From Lacrimispora sinapis (lineage in GTDB: Bacteria; Bacillota; Clostridia; Lachnospirales; Lachnospiraceae): 64,000 nucleotides of DNA. Below the pieces are notes generated by a model, which was given only the letters and a program-made list of their open reading frames with translations, was not told the origin of the DNA and made no database searches. Where the stretch lies: positions 806,001-870,000 of the forward strand of contig NZ_CP141832.1 of assembly GCF_043633585.1 (NCBI RefSeq), in the 5' to 3' direction. Shown piece by piece: positions 24,359 through 33,693 of the stretch (the first letter of the stretch is position 1; every line of letters starts with the position of its first letter). The translations under genes and the position numbers were made by a program.

Positions 24359-25399
24359 ATGATAAAGGCAGGAATCATTGGATCAACCGGATATGCAGGC
24401 GGAGAACTTGCAAGACTGTTACTGCAAAGAGATGATGTGGAGATCGTTTGGTACGGTTCCAGAAGCTATGTGGACCAGAAATATGCTTCCATTTATCAGA
24501 ACATGTTCCGATTCGTAGAGGATTCCTGTCTGGATGATAATATAGAAGCATTGGCAGAAGAGGCAGACGTGATTTTTACAGCAACCCCCCAGGGATTTCT
24601 TGCTTCCCTTCTGAATGATACTATATTATCAAAGACAAAAGTGATTGATTTAAGTGCCGATTACCGGATCAAGGATGTGGCAGTATACGAAGAATGGTAT
24701 AAAATGGTGCATAAAACACCTCAATATATCAAGGAAGCGGTTTATGGACTTCCGGAGCAAAACAGAGAATCCATAAAAAAAGCCAGGCTGATCGCGAATC
24801 CAGGCTGTTACCCCACCTGCTCCATCTTATCCATTTACCCTCTTTTAAAAGAAGGGCTGGTGGAACATGACAGTATCATCATTGATGCCAAGTCAGGGAC
24901 TTCCGGCGCCGGCAGAGGAGCAAAGGTAGATAATCTTTACTGCGAAGTCAATGAGAACATCAAGGCATACGGTGTAGGGGTTCACCGCCATACCCCGGAA
25001 ATCGAGGAACAGCTGTCATACGGTGCCGGAAAGCCGGTCACCATCAGCTTTACCCCCCATCTGGTTCCCATGAACCGTGGAATCTTAATTACCGCTTACG
25101 GGACCTTAAAGAAAGGCATTTCCGAAGAACAGGTACGGGCAGCCTATGAAAACTATTATGAAAATGAACGGTTTGTCCGCGTTCTGGAAGGTGATGTGAC
25201 CCCCCAGACCAAATGGGTGGAGGGAAGCAATTTCGTTGATGTAAATTTTAAAATGGATAAAAGAACCAACCGGGTGGTCATGATGGGTGCCATGGATAAT
25301 CTGGTAAAAGGGGCTGCCGGCCAGGCGGTGCAGAATATGAATCTCCTGTTTGGACTGCCGGAAGAGAAAGGACTGAAACTGATCCCCATGTTTCCGTAA
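24359..25399 (+). CDS. argC: N-acetyl-gamma-glutamyl-phosphate reductase
   Basis: A 346-residue NADPH enzyme of the ornithine pathway. It has the Rossmann motif GSTGYAGGEL (residues 8-17) and the catalytic Cys in NPGCYPT. It reduces the ArgB product. AAGGAG precedes the ATG. First gene of argC-GNAT-argJ-argB-argD. Confidence 0.96.
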   Translation: MIKAGIIGSTGYAGGELARLLLQRDDVEIVWYGSRSYVDQKYASIYQNMFRFVEDSCLDDNIEALAEEADVIFTATPQGFLASLLNDTILSKTKVIDLSADYRIKDVAVYEEWYKMVHKTPQYIKEAVYGLPEQNRESIKKARLIANPGCYPTCSILSIYPLLKEGLVEHDSIIIDAKSGTSGAGRGAKVDNLYCEVNENIKAYGVGVHRHTPEIEEQLSYGAGKPVTISFTPHLVPMNRGILITAYGTLKKGISEEQVRAAYENYYENERFVRVLEGDVTPQTKWVEGSNFVDVNFKMDKRTNRVVMMGAMDNLVKGAAGQAVQNMNLLFGLPEEKGLKLIPMFP

Positions 25400-25434
25400 G
25401 AAAACAGGAGATGGATTTCATAGAGGAAAAAGCA

Positions 25435-25881
25435 ATGGAAATACGAACCATGACGGTCAATGATTATAAAGAGGTTTATGCTCTGTGGTCAGGCATCAAG
25501 GGCTTTGGGCTGCGAACCCTTGACGATTCCAGGGAAGGCGTGGAAAAATTTTTAAAACGAAACCCAGGCACCAGTGTGGTGGCAGAAGAGGACGGAAAAA
25601 TCGTAGGCACCATTTTAAGCGGACATGACGGGCGCCGGGCAAGTTTTTACCATGTGTGTGTGGCAAAGGAATACCGGGCAAAGGGCGTGGGACATCAGAT
25701 GGTTTTAGAAGCAGTGGAGAGGCTTAAAAAAGAAGGAATCTGTAAAGTAAGCCTGATCGCATTCCGGTCCAATCTGGTGGGAAATAACTTCTGGAAGGAC
25801 ATGGGATTTACGTTCCGGGAAGATTTGAATTATTATGATTTCCCATTAAATACAGACAATGTAACAAACTTTATCGGATAG
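25435..25881 (+). CDS. GNAT acetyltransferase inside the arg operon
   Basis: A 148-residue GNAT domain: EIRTMTVNDYKEV start, acetyl-CoA loop YRAKGVGHQM, and SNLVGNNFWKDMGF near the end. It resembles YpeA-type acetyltransferases. The arginine cycle already has ArgJ to make acetylglutamate, so this could be a supplementary N-acetylglutamate synthase-like enzyme or unrelated. GAGG 8 nt before ATG 25435 decides between that and the in-frame ATG at 25411. Confidence 0.82.
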   Translation: MEIRTMTVNDYKEVYALWSGIKGFGLRTLDDSREGVEKFLKRNPGTSVVAEEDGKIVGTILSGHDGRRASFYHVCVAKEYRAKGVGHQMVLEAVERLKKEGICKVSLIAFRSNLVGNNFWKDMGFTFREDLNYYDFPLNTDNVTNFIG

Positions 25882-25929
25882 AAGGATTTACTGGATATAG
25901 AATTATTTAAAACATGGAGGAAAAGCGAT

Positions 25930-27153
25930 ATGAAAGAGATTAACGGAGGAGTAACGGCAGCGGCAGGATTTAAAGCAGCTTCCACGGCGGCAGGAATCAA
26001 ATATAAGAACAGAAAAGATATGGCATTGATTTACAGTGAAAAACCGTGCAGAGCGGCAGGAACCTATACCACCAATCTCGTAAAGGCAGCTCCGGTTAAA
26101 TGGGATAAGGAAATGGTAGACCATGCTCCCTTTATCCAGGCCATCGTTGTCAATGCAGGAATTGCCAATGCCTGTACCGGAAAGGAAGGAGATACCTATT
26201 GTGAAGAGACTGCAAAGGCAGCAGCAGAGTGTCTTTCCATACCTTCTGATTCTGTACTGGTGGCATCGACCGGAGTCATTGGAATGCAGCTCCCTATGGA
26301 CCGCATCAAAGCGGGAATTGAAGCGATGATCCCGGTGCTTGATGAAAGCCTTGAAAGCGGTACGGATGCCGCAACCGCCATTATGACCACGGATACGGTA
26401 AAGAAAGAAGTGGCAGTTCAGTTCACTGCGGGAGGAAAAACCATTACGGTGGGCGGAATGTGCAAAGGCTCCGGCATGATCCATCCCAACATGTGTACCA
26501 TGTTAAGTTTCATTACCACAGATTTGGCCATTTCCAAGGAACTCTTGCAGGAGGCCCTCAGCGAGGATGTGAGGGATACCTATAACATGATTTCTGTAGA
26601 CGGAGATACTTCCACCAATGATACGGTTCTCCTTCTGGCAAACGGATTGGCAGAAAACCCTGAGATCACAGAAAAGAATGAAGATTACCAGTCCTTTTTA
26701 GAAGCCCTTCACTATGTCAATGAATACCTGGCAAAAAAGATGGCAGGAGACGGAGAAGGCTGTACGGCATTATTTGAAGTAAAGATCATCGGGGCAGAGA
26801 CAAAGGAACAGGCAGTGACCCTGTCAAAATCAGTCATCACCTCCAGCCTTACGAAAGCGGCCATCTTTGGCCATGACGCCAACTGGGGCAGGATTCTCTG
26901 TGCCATGGGCTATTCGGGAGCACAGTTTGATCCGGAGCAGGTGGATTTATATTTTGAAAGTGCCGCAGGCAAGCTGAAAATTATTGAAAATGGGGTAGCT
27001 CTTCCCTACAGCGAAGAAGAAGCCACAAAGATTTTATCAGAACCGGAAGTGACTGCCACAGCAGATATCAAGATGGGAGAAGCCACAGCCACGGCATGGG
27101 GCTGCGATCTGACCTTTGATTACGTGAAAATCAACGCAGATTACCGTTCATAA
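25930..27153 (+). CDS. argJ: Bifunctional ornithine acetyltransferase/N-acetylglutamate synthase
   Basis: A 407-residue precursor that cleaves itself into alpha and beta chains before the Thr in PNMCTML; most homologues have PNMATML, so the residue before Thr is Cys rather than Ala. It recycles the acetyl group from acetylornithine to glutamate, and in bifunctional forms also uses acetyl-CoA. KGSGMIHPNM and FGHDANWGR are conserved. Confidence 0.96.
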   Translation: MKEINGGVTAAAGFKAASTAAGIKYKNRKDMALIYSEKPCRAAGTYTTNLVKAAPVKWDKEMVDHAPFIQAIVVNAGIANACTGKEGDTYCEETAKAAAECLSIPSDSVLVASTGVIGMQLPMDRIKAGIEAMIPVLDESLESGTDAATAIMTTDTVKKEVAVQFTAGGKTITVGGMCKGSGMIHPNMCTMLSFITTDLAISKELLQEALSEDVRDTYNMISVDGDTSTNDTVLLLANGLAENPEITEKNEDYQSFLEALHYVNEYLAKKMAGDGEGCTALFEVKIIGAETKEQAVTLSKSVITSSLTKAAIFGHDANWGRILCAMGYSGAQFDPEQVDLYFESAAGKLKIIENGVALPYSEEEATKILSEPEVTATADIKMGEATATAWGCDLTFDYVKINADYRS

Positions 27154-27177
27154 CCGGAAATAAGGGAGGAAAGAAAT

Positions 27178-28074
27178 ATGGAATTGGATCAAAGCATCAT
27201 GCAGAAGGCGGAAGTACTCATTGAGGCCCTTCCTTACATCCAGAGATTCAACCGTAAGACCATTGTGGTAAAATACGGCGGCAGTGCCATGGTGGATGAA
27301 GAACTGAAAAAGCAGGTCATTCAGGATGTGGTTCTTTTAAAGCTGGTGGGTTTTAAACCCATCATTGTCCATGGAGGCGGAAAAGAAATCAGCAAGTGGG
27401 TGGAAAAATCCGGCATGGATTCCCACTTTGTAGGGGGCCTTCGTGTGACGGATGAGCCAACCATGGAAATCGCTGAGATGGTCTTAAACCGGGTGAATAA
27501 AAGCCTGGTGCAGCTTGTCAATGAGCTTGGCATCAAGGCCGTGGGAATCAGCGGAAAAGACGGCATGATGTTAAAGTGTAAAAAGCGTTTTTCCAATGGA
27601 GAGGATATCGGCTATGTGGGCGATATTACGGAAGTAGACCCTCAGATCATCAACGAGCTGCTGGAAAAAGACTTTCTTCCCATTATCTGCCCCATTGGTT
27701 TTGATGAAGATTTTAAAACGTATAACATTAATGCAGATGATGCCGCCTGTGCCATTGCAACAGCCATGGAAGCGGAAAAACTGGCTTTTTTGACTGATGT
27801 GGAGGGCGTTTACCGGGATTTTAAGAATAAGGATTCCCTGATTTCCGAGATGACCATTGAAGAAGCGGAGAAATTTGTTGGCAGCGGCACTCTTGGCGGG
27901 GGAATGCTCCCAAAGCTTCAAAACTGCATTGATGCGATGAAACAGGGGGTTTCCAGGGTACATATCATGGATGGCCGGATTCCTCACTGTCTGCTGCTTG
28001 AGATATTTACCAATAAAGGAATCGGAACTGCCATTATAAGTCCGGGAGAGGAGCGTTATTATCATGCGGAGTAA
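27178..28074 (+). CDS. argB: Acetylglutamate kinase
   Basis: A 298-residue amino-acid kinase. KYGGSAM binds phosphate, IVHGGGKEI binds acetylglutamate, and LTDVEGVY plus GGGMLPKL are family landmarks. The length and N-terminal helix (ALPYIQRFNRKTIV) fit the hexameric, arginine-inhibited class. AGGGAGG precedes the ATG. The 3' end overlaps argD by 11 nt. Confidence 0.96.
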   Translation: MELDQSIMQKAEVLIEALPYIQRFNRKTIVVKYGGSAMVDEELKKQVIQDVVLLKLVGFKPIIVHGGGKEISKWVEKSGMDSHFVGGLRVTDEPTMEIAEMVLNRVNKSLVQLVNELGIKAVGISGKDGMMLKCKKRFSNGEDIGYVGDITEVDPQIINELLEKDFLPIICPIGFDEDFKTYNINADDAACAIATAMEAEKLAFLTDVEGVYRDFKNKDSLISEMTIEEAEKFVGSGTLGGGMLPKLQNCIDAMKQGVSRVHIMDGRIPHCLLLEIFTNKGIGTAIISPGEERYYHAE

Positions 28075-29263
28075 ACAGGAGTATATGGAAAAAGCGGAAG
28101 AATTAATCTATAAGACCTATAACCGTTTCCCTGTGGTGTTCGATCACGGTGACGGAGTGTTCCTTTATGATACCGATGGAAAGGAATATTTGGATTTTGC
28201 CGCAGGAATCGCGGTAATGGGCCTTGGCTATCATGACAAGGAGTTTGACGATGCCTTAAAAAGCCAGGTGGAGAAACTGCTCCACACCTCCAATCTTTTT
28301 TATAACGTTCCTGCTGTGGAAGCGGGAGAGCTGATCTTAAAGGCTTCGGACATGGATAAGGTATTCTTTACCAACAGCGGAACAGAAGCCATTGAAGGTG
28401 CCTTAAAAATTGCCAGAAGGTATGCTTATAACAAGGATAAGAGTCACGATCATGAGATTATTGCCATGAACCACTCCTTTCATGGAAGAAGCTTGGGAGC
28501 CCTTTCCGTTACGGGCAATGACCATTACCAGGAACCATTTAAGCCTCTGATTCCGGGAATCCGCTTTGCCGAATACAATGATCTTGACAGTGTAAAAGCC
28601 CTTATGAATGATAGGACCTGTGCAGTGATTATGGAAACCATTCAGGGAGAGGGCGGAATCTATCCCGCTACGGAAGAATTCTTAAAAGGCGTCAGAAAAC
28701 TCTGCGACGAACATGACGCACTTCTGATCCTCGATGAGATCCAGTGCGGCATGGGGCGCACCGGGACCATGTTTGCATGGCAGAAATATGGTGTAAAACC
28801 GGATGTGATGACCGCAGCAAAGGCCCTTGGAAACGGCGTTCCCATCGGTGCGTTCCTGGCTCACGGAAAAGCCGCTACAGCCATGTCCCCCGGCGACCAT
28901 GGAACCACCTACGGCGGAAATCCGTTTGTGACAGCCGCAGCCGCAAAGGTGCTGGAACTATTTGAAAAACGAAAAATCGTAGACCATGTAAAAGAAGTGG
29001 GTGATTATCTTTGGGAGCAGACAGAGGCTCTTTCTCAGAAATATAAGATCATAACCGCCCACAGAGGCTTAGGTCTGATCCAGGGACTGGAACTGTCCGT
29101 TCCCGCTGCGCCCCTTGTAAAAGACGCATTGTTAAATGAAAGGCTTGTTATCATCAGTGCCGGAGCCAATGTGATTCGCTTTGTTCCCCCACTTATCATC
29201 AGCAGGGAGCATGTAGATGCCATGCTTATAAAGCTGGAAACGGTATTAAAAAAACATTCTTGA
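28064..29263 (+). CDS. argD: Acetylornithine aminotransferase
   Basis: A 399-residue class III PLP aminotransferase. It has NSGTEAIEGALK (phosphate binding), LDEIQCGMGRTG, and the PLP lysine in AAKALGNG. It converts acetylglutamate semialdehyde to acetylornithine. GAGAGGAG precedes an ATG located inside argB, so translation is coupled. Last gene of the arg operon. Confidence 0.95.
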   Translation: MRSKQEYMEKAEELIYKTYNRFPVVFDHGDGVFLYDTDGKEYLDFAAGIAVMGLGYHDKEFDDALKSQVEKLLHTSNLFYNVPAVEAGELILKASDMDKVFFTNSGTEAIEGALKIARRYAYNKDKSHDHEIIAMNHSFHGRSLGALSVTGNDHYQEPFKPLIPGIRFAEYNDLDSVKALMNDRTCAVIMETIQGEGGIYPATEEFLKGVRKLCDEHDALLILDEIQCGMGRTGTMFAWQKYGVKPDVMTAAKALGNGVPIGAFLAHGKAATAMSPGDHGTTYGGNPFVTAAAAKVLELFEKRKIVDHVKEVGDYLWEQTEALSQKYKIITAHRGLGLIQGLELSVPAAPLVKDALLNERLVIISAGANVIRFVPPLIISREHVDAMLIKLETVLKKHS

Positions 29264-29367
29264 TTTCATTTCTGTATTTTCTAAAAAAGCAAATTTGGAA
29301 CAGCCGGATTCTTTTAATTCTGCTATAATCAGGTTACCACGTGGAAACCAGAACAGGAGGCAGCGGA

Positions 29368-30288
29368 ATGGAAAAAGAAGAATGGGCGGTTTTATGCACC
29401 CTGTATATTGAGGAGCATTTAAAAGAAGAGCTTTCTGTAAAACGCTTGAGTGAATGGGCAGGATACTCCCCCTGGTATTTTTCCAGATGTTTTAAGGAAA
29501 AGGTTGGTGCATCCCCCATGGAATATCTAAAACAGCGTCGTCTGTTGGCTGCGGCAAGGGAGATCCGTCGGGGACGGAGAATCCTTGACGCCGCCATGGA
29601 TTACGGCTGGGAAACTCATGGCGGATTTACCAAGGCATTTGTCAGCCAGTTTGGCTATTCCCCTGTATATTTAAGAGCTTTCCATTTCCGTGATGTCTCA
29701 ATGAAAGGAGAAATCATGGAATTGTCATTAAAGAATATGGAGTTTTATAAGGAACCTGAGGAACTTTTTTCAGAACTTTGCCGGACTTTGACAGAAAACG
29801 GGACGGAATATCACCCGGAAGAATTGAGAAGTATATACGAAGCGGCATCCAATGCCCATAAAGGTCAGACCAGATATTCCGGCGAGGCGTATGTGACACA
29901 CCCATTAAATGTTGCAATTATACTTGCGGATATGGGTGCTGATATAGAAACCGTTTGTGCCGGATTGCTTCACGATCTGCTTTTTAATGCTTTTTTCCAG
30001 GATAAGAAAAATGGATGTTATTTTGAGCACCAAGAGGAGATGAAAGCAGTTCTGCAATCTTATCAGGAATTCAACCAGACCGGCACCTGTACGGATGACC
30101 GCGGCGCATTGGTCGCATTGGCGGACCGGCTTCATAACATGCGGACCATAGAATTCGTGGACCCGTCCACCTGGAAACAAAGGGCAGAGGAGACTTTAAA
30201 GGTATTTTCTCCCCTTGCTGCAAAATACCAGGATCTACGGCTTCGGTCGGAGCTTGATGACTTATCCATCAAACACCTTATCATATAG
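29368..30288 (+). CDS. AraC-type HTH fused to degenerate RelA/SpoT-like HD domain
   Basis: A 306-residue protein of unusual make-up. Residues ~10-105 are an AraC/XylS double helix-turn-helix (LSEWAGYSPWYFSRCFKEK and GGFTKAFVSQFGYSPVYLR). Residues ~150-295 resemble the HD hydrolase of (p)ppGpp synthetase/hydrolases: H178 (YVTHPLNV), H202-D203 (LLHD) and D253 (LADRLHNMRT) are kept, but the usual Glu-Asp of HDxxED is Phe-Asn, so hydrolysis may be impaired. An internal AAAGGAG (29704-29710) precedes ATG 29716, which would give a separate ~190-residue HD-only product. AGGAGG before ATG 29368 decides the full-length start. Target genes and ligand are unknown. Confidence 0.8.
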   Translation: MEKEEWAVLCTLYIEEHLKEELSVKRLSEWAGYSPWYFSRCFKEKVGASPMEYLKQRRLLAAAREIRRGRRILDAAMDYGWETHGGFTKAFVSQFGYSPVYLRAFHFRDVSMKGEIMELSLKNMEFYKEPEELFSELCRTLTENGTEYHPEELRSIYEAASNAHKGQTRYSGEAYVTHPLNVAIILADMGADIETVCAGLLHDLLFNAFFQDKKNGCYFEHQEEMKAVLQSYQEFNQTGTCTDDRGALVALADRLHNMRTIEFVDPSTWKQRAEETLKVFSPLAAKYQDLRLRSELDDLSIKHLII

Positions 30289-30290
30289 CC

Positions 30291-30319
30291 TTGTAATTTT
30301 TTCAAAAGCCTTATATAAT
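30291..30319 (+). promoter_or_regulatory. Predicted promoter of fchA-folD
   Basis: -35 TTGTAA (30291-30296), a 17-nt spacer, -10 TATAAT (30314-30319). Confidence 0.55.
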
Positions 30320-30358
30320 GTAAATTAAAATTTTTAGTCTGAAAGGCGGTATTCACAA

Positions 30359-30991
30359 ATGATACAGGATCTTACGGTTTCTTCTTTCCTTGAAAAGCTT
30401 TCTTCCAAAAGCCCCACTCCAGGCGGAGGCGGAGCGGCTGGTCTTGGAGGTTCGGTTGGAACAGCCCTTGGGAAAATGGTGATAAACCTAACTCTTGGGA
30501 AAAAAAGGTATGCAGATGTGGAGGAAGAGATGCAATCCATTCTGACAAAGCTTTCCCATCTGGAAAAGGAGTTTTTAAGGCTTGCCGATGAGGATGCAGC
30601 GGTATTTGCCCCACTGGCGGAGGCCTATAAACTCCCTTCCGGAACGGAAGAAGAAAAAAGGAACAGGGAAAAGATTCTGGAAGGCCATCTTCTTGCAGCG
30701 TCCCTGGTACCCATCGAAGTTATGGAACGGTCGCTGGAAGCGCTGGATTACATGGAGATTTTAGCGGAAAAGGGAAGCCGGATGGCGATCAGTGACGTTG
30801 GAGTAGGAGTACAGTTTATCCGAGCCTCCCTTTTAGGGGCAAAGATGAATGTGTTCATCAACACAAAGACCATGCTCCAGAGAGAAAAGGCAAGGGAATT
30901 AAATGCCATGGCAGAAACCATGGCTGAGAATGGAATCCGCAGGGCAGATGCTATTTATACGCAGGTGGAAGCGGCGCTAAAGACAGAATAA
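30359..30991 (+). CDS. fchA: Cyclodeaminase/cyclohydrolase (FchA-type methenyl-THF cyclohydrolase)
   Basis: A 210-residue protein of the formiminotransferase-cyclodeaminase C-terminal family: SKSPTPGGGGAAGLGGS start, NLTLGKKRY, and SDVGVGVQFIRASLLGAKMNV. Members act as formimino-THF cyclodeaminase or methenyl-THF cyclohydrolase. The folD gene 17 nt downstream points to one-carbon folate interconversion. Confidence 0.85.
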   Translation: MIQDLTVSSFLEKLSSKSPTPGGGGAAGLGGSVGTALGKMVINLTLGKKRYADVEEEMQSILTKLSHLEKEFLRLADEDAAVFAPLAEAYKLPSGTEEEKRNREKILEGHLLAASLVPIEVMERSLEALDYMEILAEKGSRMAISDVGVGVQFIRASLLGAKMNVFINTKTMLQREKARELNAMAETMAENGIRRADAIYTQVEAALKTE

Positions 30992-31008
30992 AGGAGGCAG
31001 AAAAAGCC

Positions 31009-31857
31009 GTGATTACATTAAAGGGAGCAGCAGTGTCTGCAAAAATTAAGGAACAGGTGGAAGAACTGTTAAAAGGGAATACAGGACGTATTCCAAAGCT
31101 GGCCATAGTCAGGGTCGGAGAACGTCCCGATGATTTATCCTATGAACGGGGAGCCTTAAAGAAGATGGCAGCCTTTGGGCTGGAAGCGGAATGCTTTGCA
31201 TTTCCGGAAGATATTACAGATCAGGACTTTAAAAAGGAATTTTCCCAGATCAATGAGAGTCGGGACATTGATGGGATTCTTCTTTTAAGGCCCCTTCCAA
31301 AGCAGATCCGGGAACAAGACATTGAGCGAATGATTGACCCCCAAAAGGATTTGGATGGCATTTCCCCCATTAATATTGCCAAGGTCTTTGCAGGAGATGA
31401 TTCCGGCTTTGCTCCATGTACTGCAGAAGCGGTGGTAGAGGTTTTAAAGGCCAATGAGATCCCTTTGACTGGGAAAAAGGTCACCCTTGTAGGCAGGAGC
31501 ATGGTCGTAGGACGTCCTCTTTCCATGCTGTTATTAAAGGAAAATGCCACGGTGACCATCTGCCATACCCGCACAGAAAATTTAAAAGAGAACTGTCGGA
31601 ATGGAGAAATACTCATAGCCGCTGCCGGACGAGCAAAAATGCTTGATGCTTCTTATGTAAAAGAAGGGGCAGTTGTGATTGATGTGGGAATCAATGTGGA
31701 TGAGAACGGAAAACTCTGCGGAGATGTGGATTTTGATACCCTGGAAGGCACCGCCTCCATGGCTACTCCGGTCCCAGGAGGAGTAGGCGCGGTGACCACC
31801 GCTGTGCTTGCAAAGCATCTGGTGCTGGCGGCTTGCTGTAGAAGAGATACTGTATAA
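31009..31857 (+). CDS. folD: Methylene-THF dehydrogenase/methenyl-THF cyclohydrolase FolD
   Basis: A 282-residue bifunctional enzyme. It has the folate site SYERGALKK (Tyr and Lys of the YxxxK pair), DLDGISPIN, the dinucleotide site VGRSMVVGRPL, and the C-terminal TPVPGGVGAVT. The GTG start has AAGGAGGC 10 nt upstream. The operon with fchA provides two cyclohydrolase activities. Confidence 0.94.
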   Translation: MITLKGAAVSAKIKEQVEELLKGNTGRIPKLAIVRVGERPDDLSYERGALKKMAAFGLEAECFAFPEDITDQDFKKEFSQINESRDIDGILLLRPLPKQIREQDIERMIDPQKDLDGISPINIAKVFAGDDSGFAPCTAEAVVEVLKANEIPLTGKKVTLVGRSMVVGRPLSMLLLKENATVTICHTRTENLKENCRNGEILIAAAGRAKMLDASYVKEGAVVIDVGINVDENGKLCGDVDFDTLEGTASMATPVPGGVGAVTTAVLAKHLVLAACCRRDTV

Positions 31858-31875
31858 AGAATACAGAATATTTTA

Positions 31876-31958
31876 TGCATAAAAACACGCTTTGAAGGAT
31901 AGTCTCCTCTTTAGAATCAAACGGAGGAAGCGATCCTTTCAAAGCGTATTTTTATGCA
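31876..31958. terminator. Long bidirectional terminator after folD
   Basis: TGCATAAAAA(C)ACGCTTTGAAGGAT pairs with ATCCTTTCAAAGCGT(A)TTTTTATGCA over about 25 bp, with an inner CTCCTC/GAGGA helix. It lies between convergent genes. Confidence 0.8.
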
Positions 31959-32049
31959 GTTTGACCAACCGGAAAAATGTAATCCGGTACAATAAAATTT
32001 CCAATGGAATTTAATAAAACTTACTTAAAATACCATATTGAAATGTTTC

Positions 32050-33615
32050 CTATAATTTTTTTGCCTTGACCAGATACTGATAAGCCATAAATTCATCTGC
32101 CCTGCTTGTGCTGATGGTGCAGAGGGTTTGGATGAGTTTTGTCTGGTCGTCACTGATCCACACTCTGGTATTCCCCATATCTGCAATTTCATATCCCGCC
32201 CGGGAGAACATTTTTTCGATTTCCTCCTTGGTAAAGAAACGCAGATGGGTCCGGTCCAGGATTCCGCTGTCCTGATAGGTGAATTTTCCATTTAACAAAT
32301 CACCGAGTACCGAAATATGCATGATATTAGGAATGCTGGCAAGAATCATTCCCCCTGGTTTTAAATACCGTTTCATATTCACCAGCACGGCTTCCGGCTG
32401 ATGAAGGTGTTCAAGAACATCTCCAAAGATAATATAATCAAAGGATTCCAGAGGATAATCCAAGTCTTCTTCCACATTTCCCTGAGTTACGGGAAATAGT
32501 TTGGAAGCGATGTTCCAGGAACCGGGGTCCAGCTCAATGCCGTGAAGGTCTGCGTTTGGATATTTGTTTTTTATGGATAAGAGCAATGCTCCACAGGCAC
32601 AGCCAACATCAAGGACCTTTAAGGGGGTTTCCCCAGGATCGGTGATCAGCCTGATAATATCTGGCCGGCTAAAAAGAGAGTAGTTCAGCCGCACATTCCA
32701 TTTTTCATAAAAATGATTGTAGTCGAACCAGCGGGCGGAGTTGTTCTGGGGCTGGATCAAGGTATAGACATAGCCATGATGGCAGACATAGGTCAGTTTT
32801 TTTGTTTGAAGCAGCTGAAAGCTTAAATCCTTTTGGGCCACCTCCAGGGTTAAAAAGGAATCATCAAAGCCATTTACCTTATCCCAGCAGTCCCTTTTTA
32901 CTAACAGAGACCCGCAGGTGGGTATCAAACTTGGAGTCATGTGGTGATCGCCGGGAAGATTGTGTTCCAGGGCATATCCGTCTGCCCGCTTGATCGGAGT
33001 TACAAATTCCGTAAGCCCCTGAGCCGGACCGTTGGTAACCGCATTGGCTGCACCGATTTCCTCATTTTTATAAAGTGACATGCGCAGATGAAACAGGGCA
33101 TGGCTCAAGAGGGCGGAGCCGCGGTCAAGAAGCAACAAATCATCGTGTTTGCCCGCCTTCTGAACTGCTTTTTGATAGGCGTCATGAGGGGACAGCCCTT
33201 TGGCAGAGACTACCGTAAGCTCCGGATTCCCATGAAGCCAGTTCGTCACCTCTTGGTTCTCTTCCATATCAAGGACTATAACTGTTTTACAGTCTTCCTT
33301 TAGAGCCAGGCTGGCGTTTAAAACGGCTTCCATCTGTGCCAGTACAGGGACCGCAGGAATGATAATGGTGACCAGTGGGACATCCTCCGGCGCTTCCTTT
33401 TTGATCGCCTCGATCTTATCCGACAGCAATAAAGCCTCCTTATCCTGGTCACAGAGAAAATGACTGTGAACGTAGCAGAGATAAGCTCTCTTTACATTTC
33501 CTTCTTCCTGGTAATGGTCTCCCATTTCTTCATATATTTTATAATTGCGGCTGTTGATAGCTGCCTCCTCGTACAGCTTTTCCATGCTTTTTAAGGGTTC
33601 TGCCTGAGTCTTCAT
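32050..33615 (-). CDS. Glycosyltransferase-like/SAM methyltransferase fusion
   Basis: A 521-residue protein. The first ~70 residues look like a TPR-type helical segment. A GT2-like glycosyltransferase region follows (VTIIIPAVP; PTCGSLLVKRDCWDKVNGFDD), then a class I methyltransferase (VLDVGCACGALLLSIK; GDVLEHLHQPEAVLVNMKRYLKPGG). It probably decorates a cell-surface glycan; the substrate is unknown. A classic DxD is not clear in the first domain (LDMEEN, LLDRGS), so that domain may bind rather than transfer. AAAGGAG supports the start at 33615. Confidence 0.78.
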   Translation of the reverse strand: MKTQAEPLKSMEKLYEEAAINSRNYKIYEEMGDHYQEEGNVKRAYLCYVHSHFLCDQDKEALLLSDKIEAIKKEAPEDVPLVTIIIPAVPVLAQMEAVLNASLALKEDCKTVIVLDMEENQEVTNWLHGNPELTVVSAKGLSPHDAYQKAVQKAGKHDDLLLLDRGSALLSHALFHLRMSLYKNEEIGAANAVTNGPAQGLTEFVTPIKRADGYALEHNLPGDHHMTPSLIPTCGSLLVKRDCWDKVNGFDDSFLTLEVAQKDLSFQLLQTKKLTYVCHHGYVYTLIQPQNNSARWFDYNHFYEKWNVRLNYSLFSRPDIIRLITDPGETPLKVLDVGCACGALLLSIKNKYPNADLHGIELDPGSWNIASKLFPVTQGNVEEDLDYPLESFDYIIFGDVLEHLHQPEAVLVNMKRYLKPGGMILASIPNIMHISVLGDLLNGKFTYQDSGILDRTHLRFFTKEEIEKMFSRAGYEIADMGNTRVWISDDQTKLIQTLCTISTSRADEFMAYQYLVKAKKL

Positions 33616-33693
33616 AATTTCTCCTTTTATAGCTTTTTCTTTCATTATATTCCCTGAGTACGTGCCATTGTGATAATGAGTAGGTTTGGTCAA

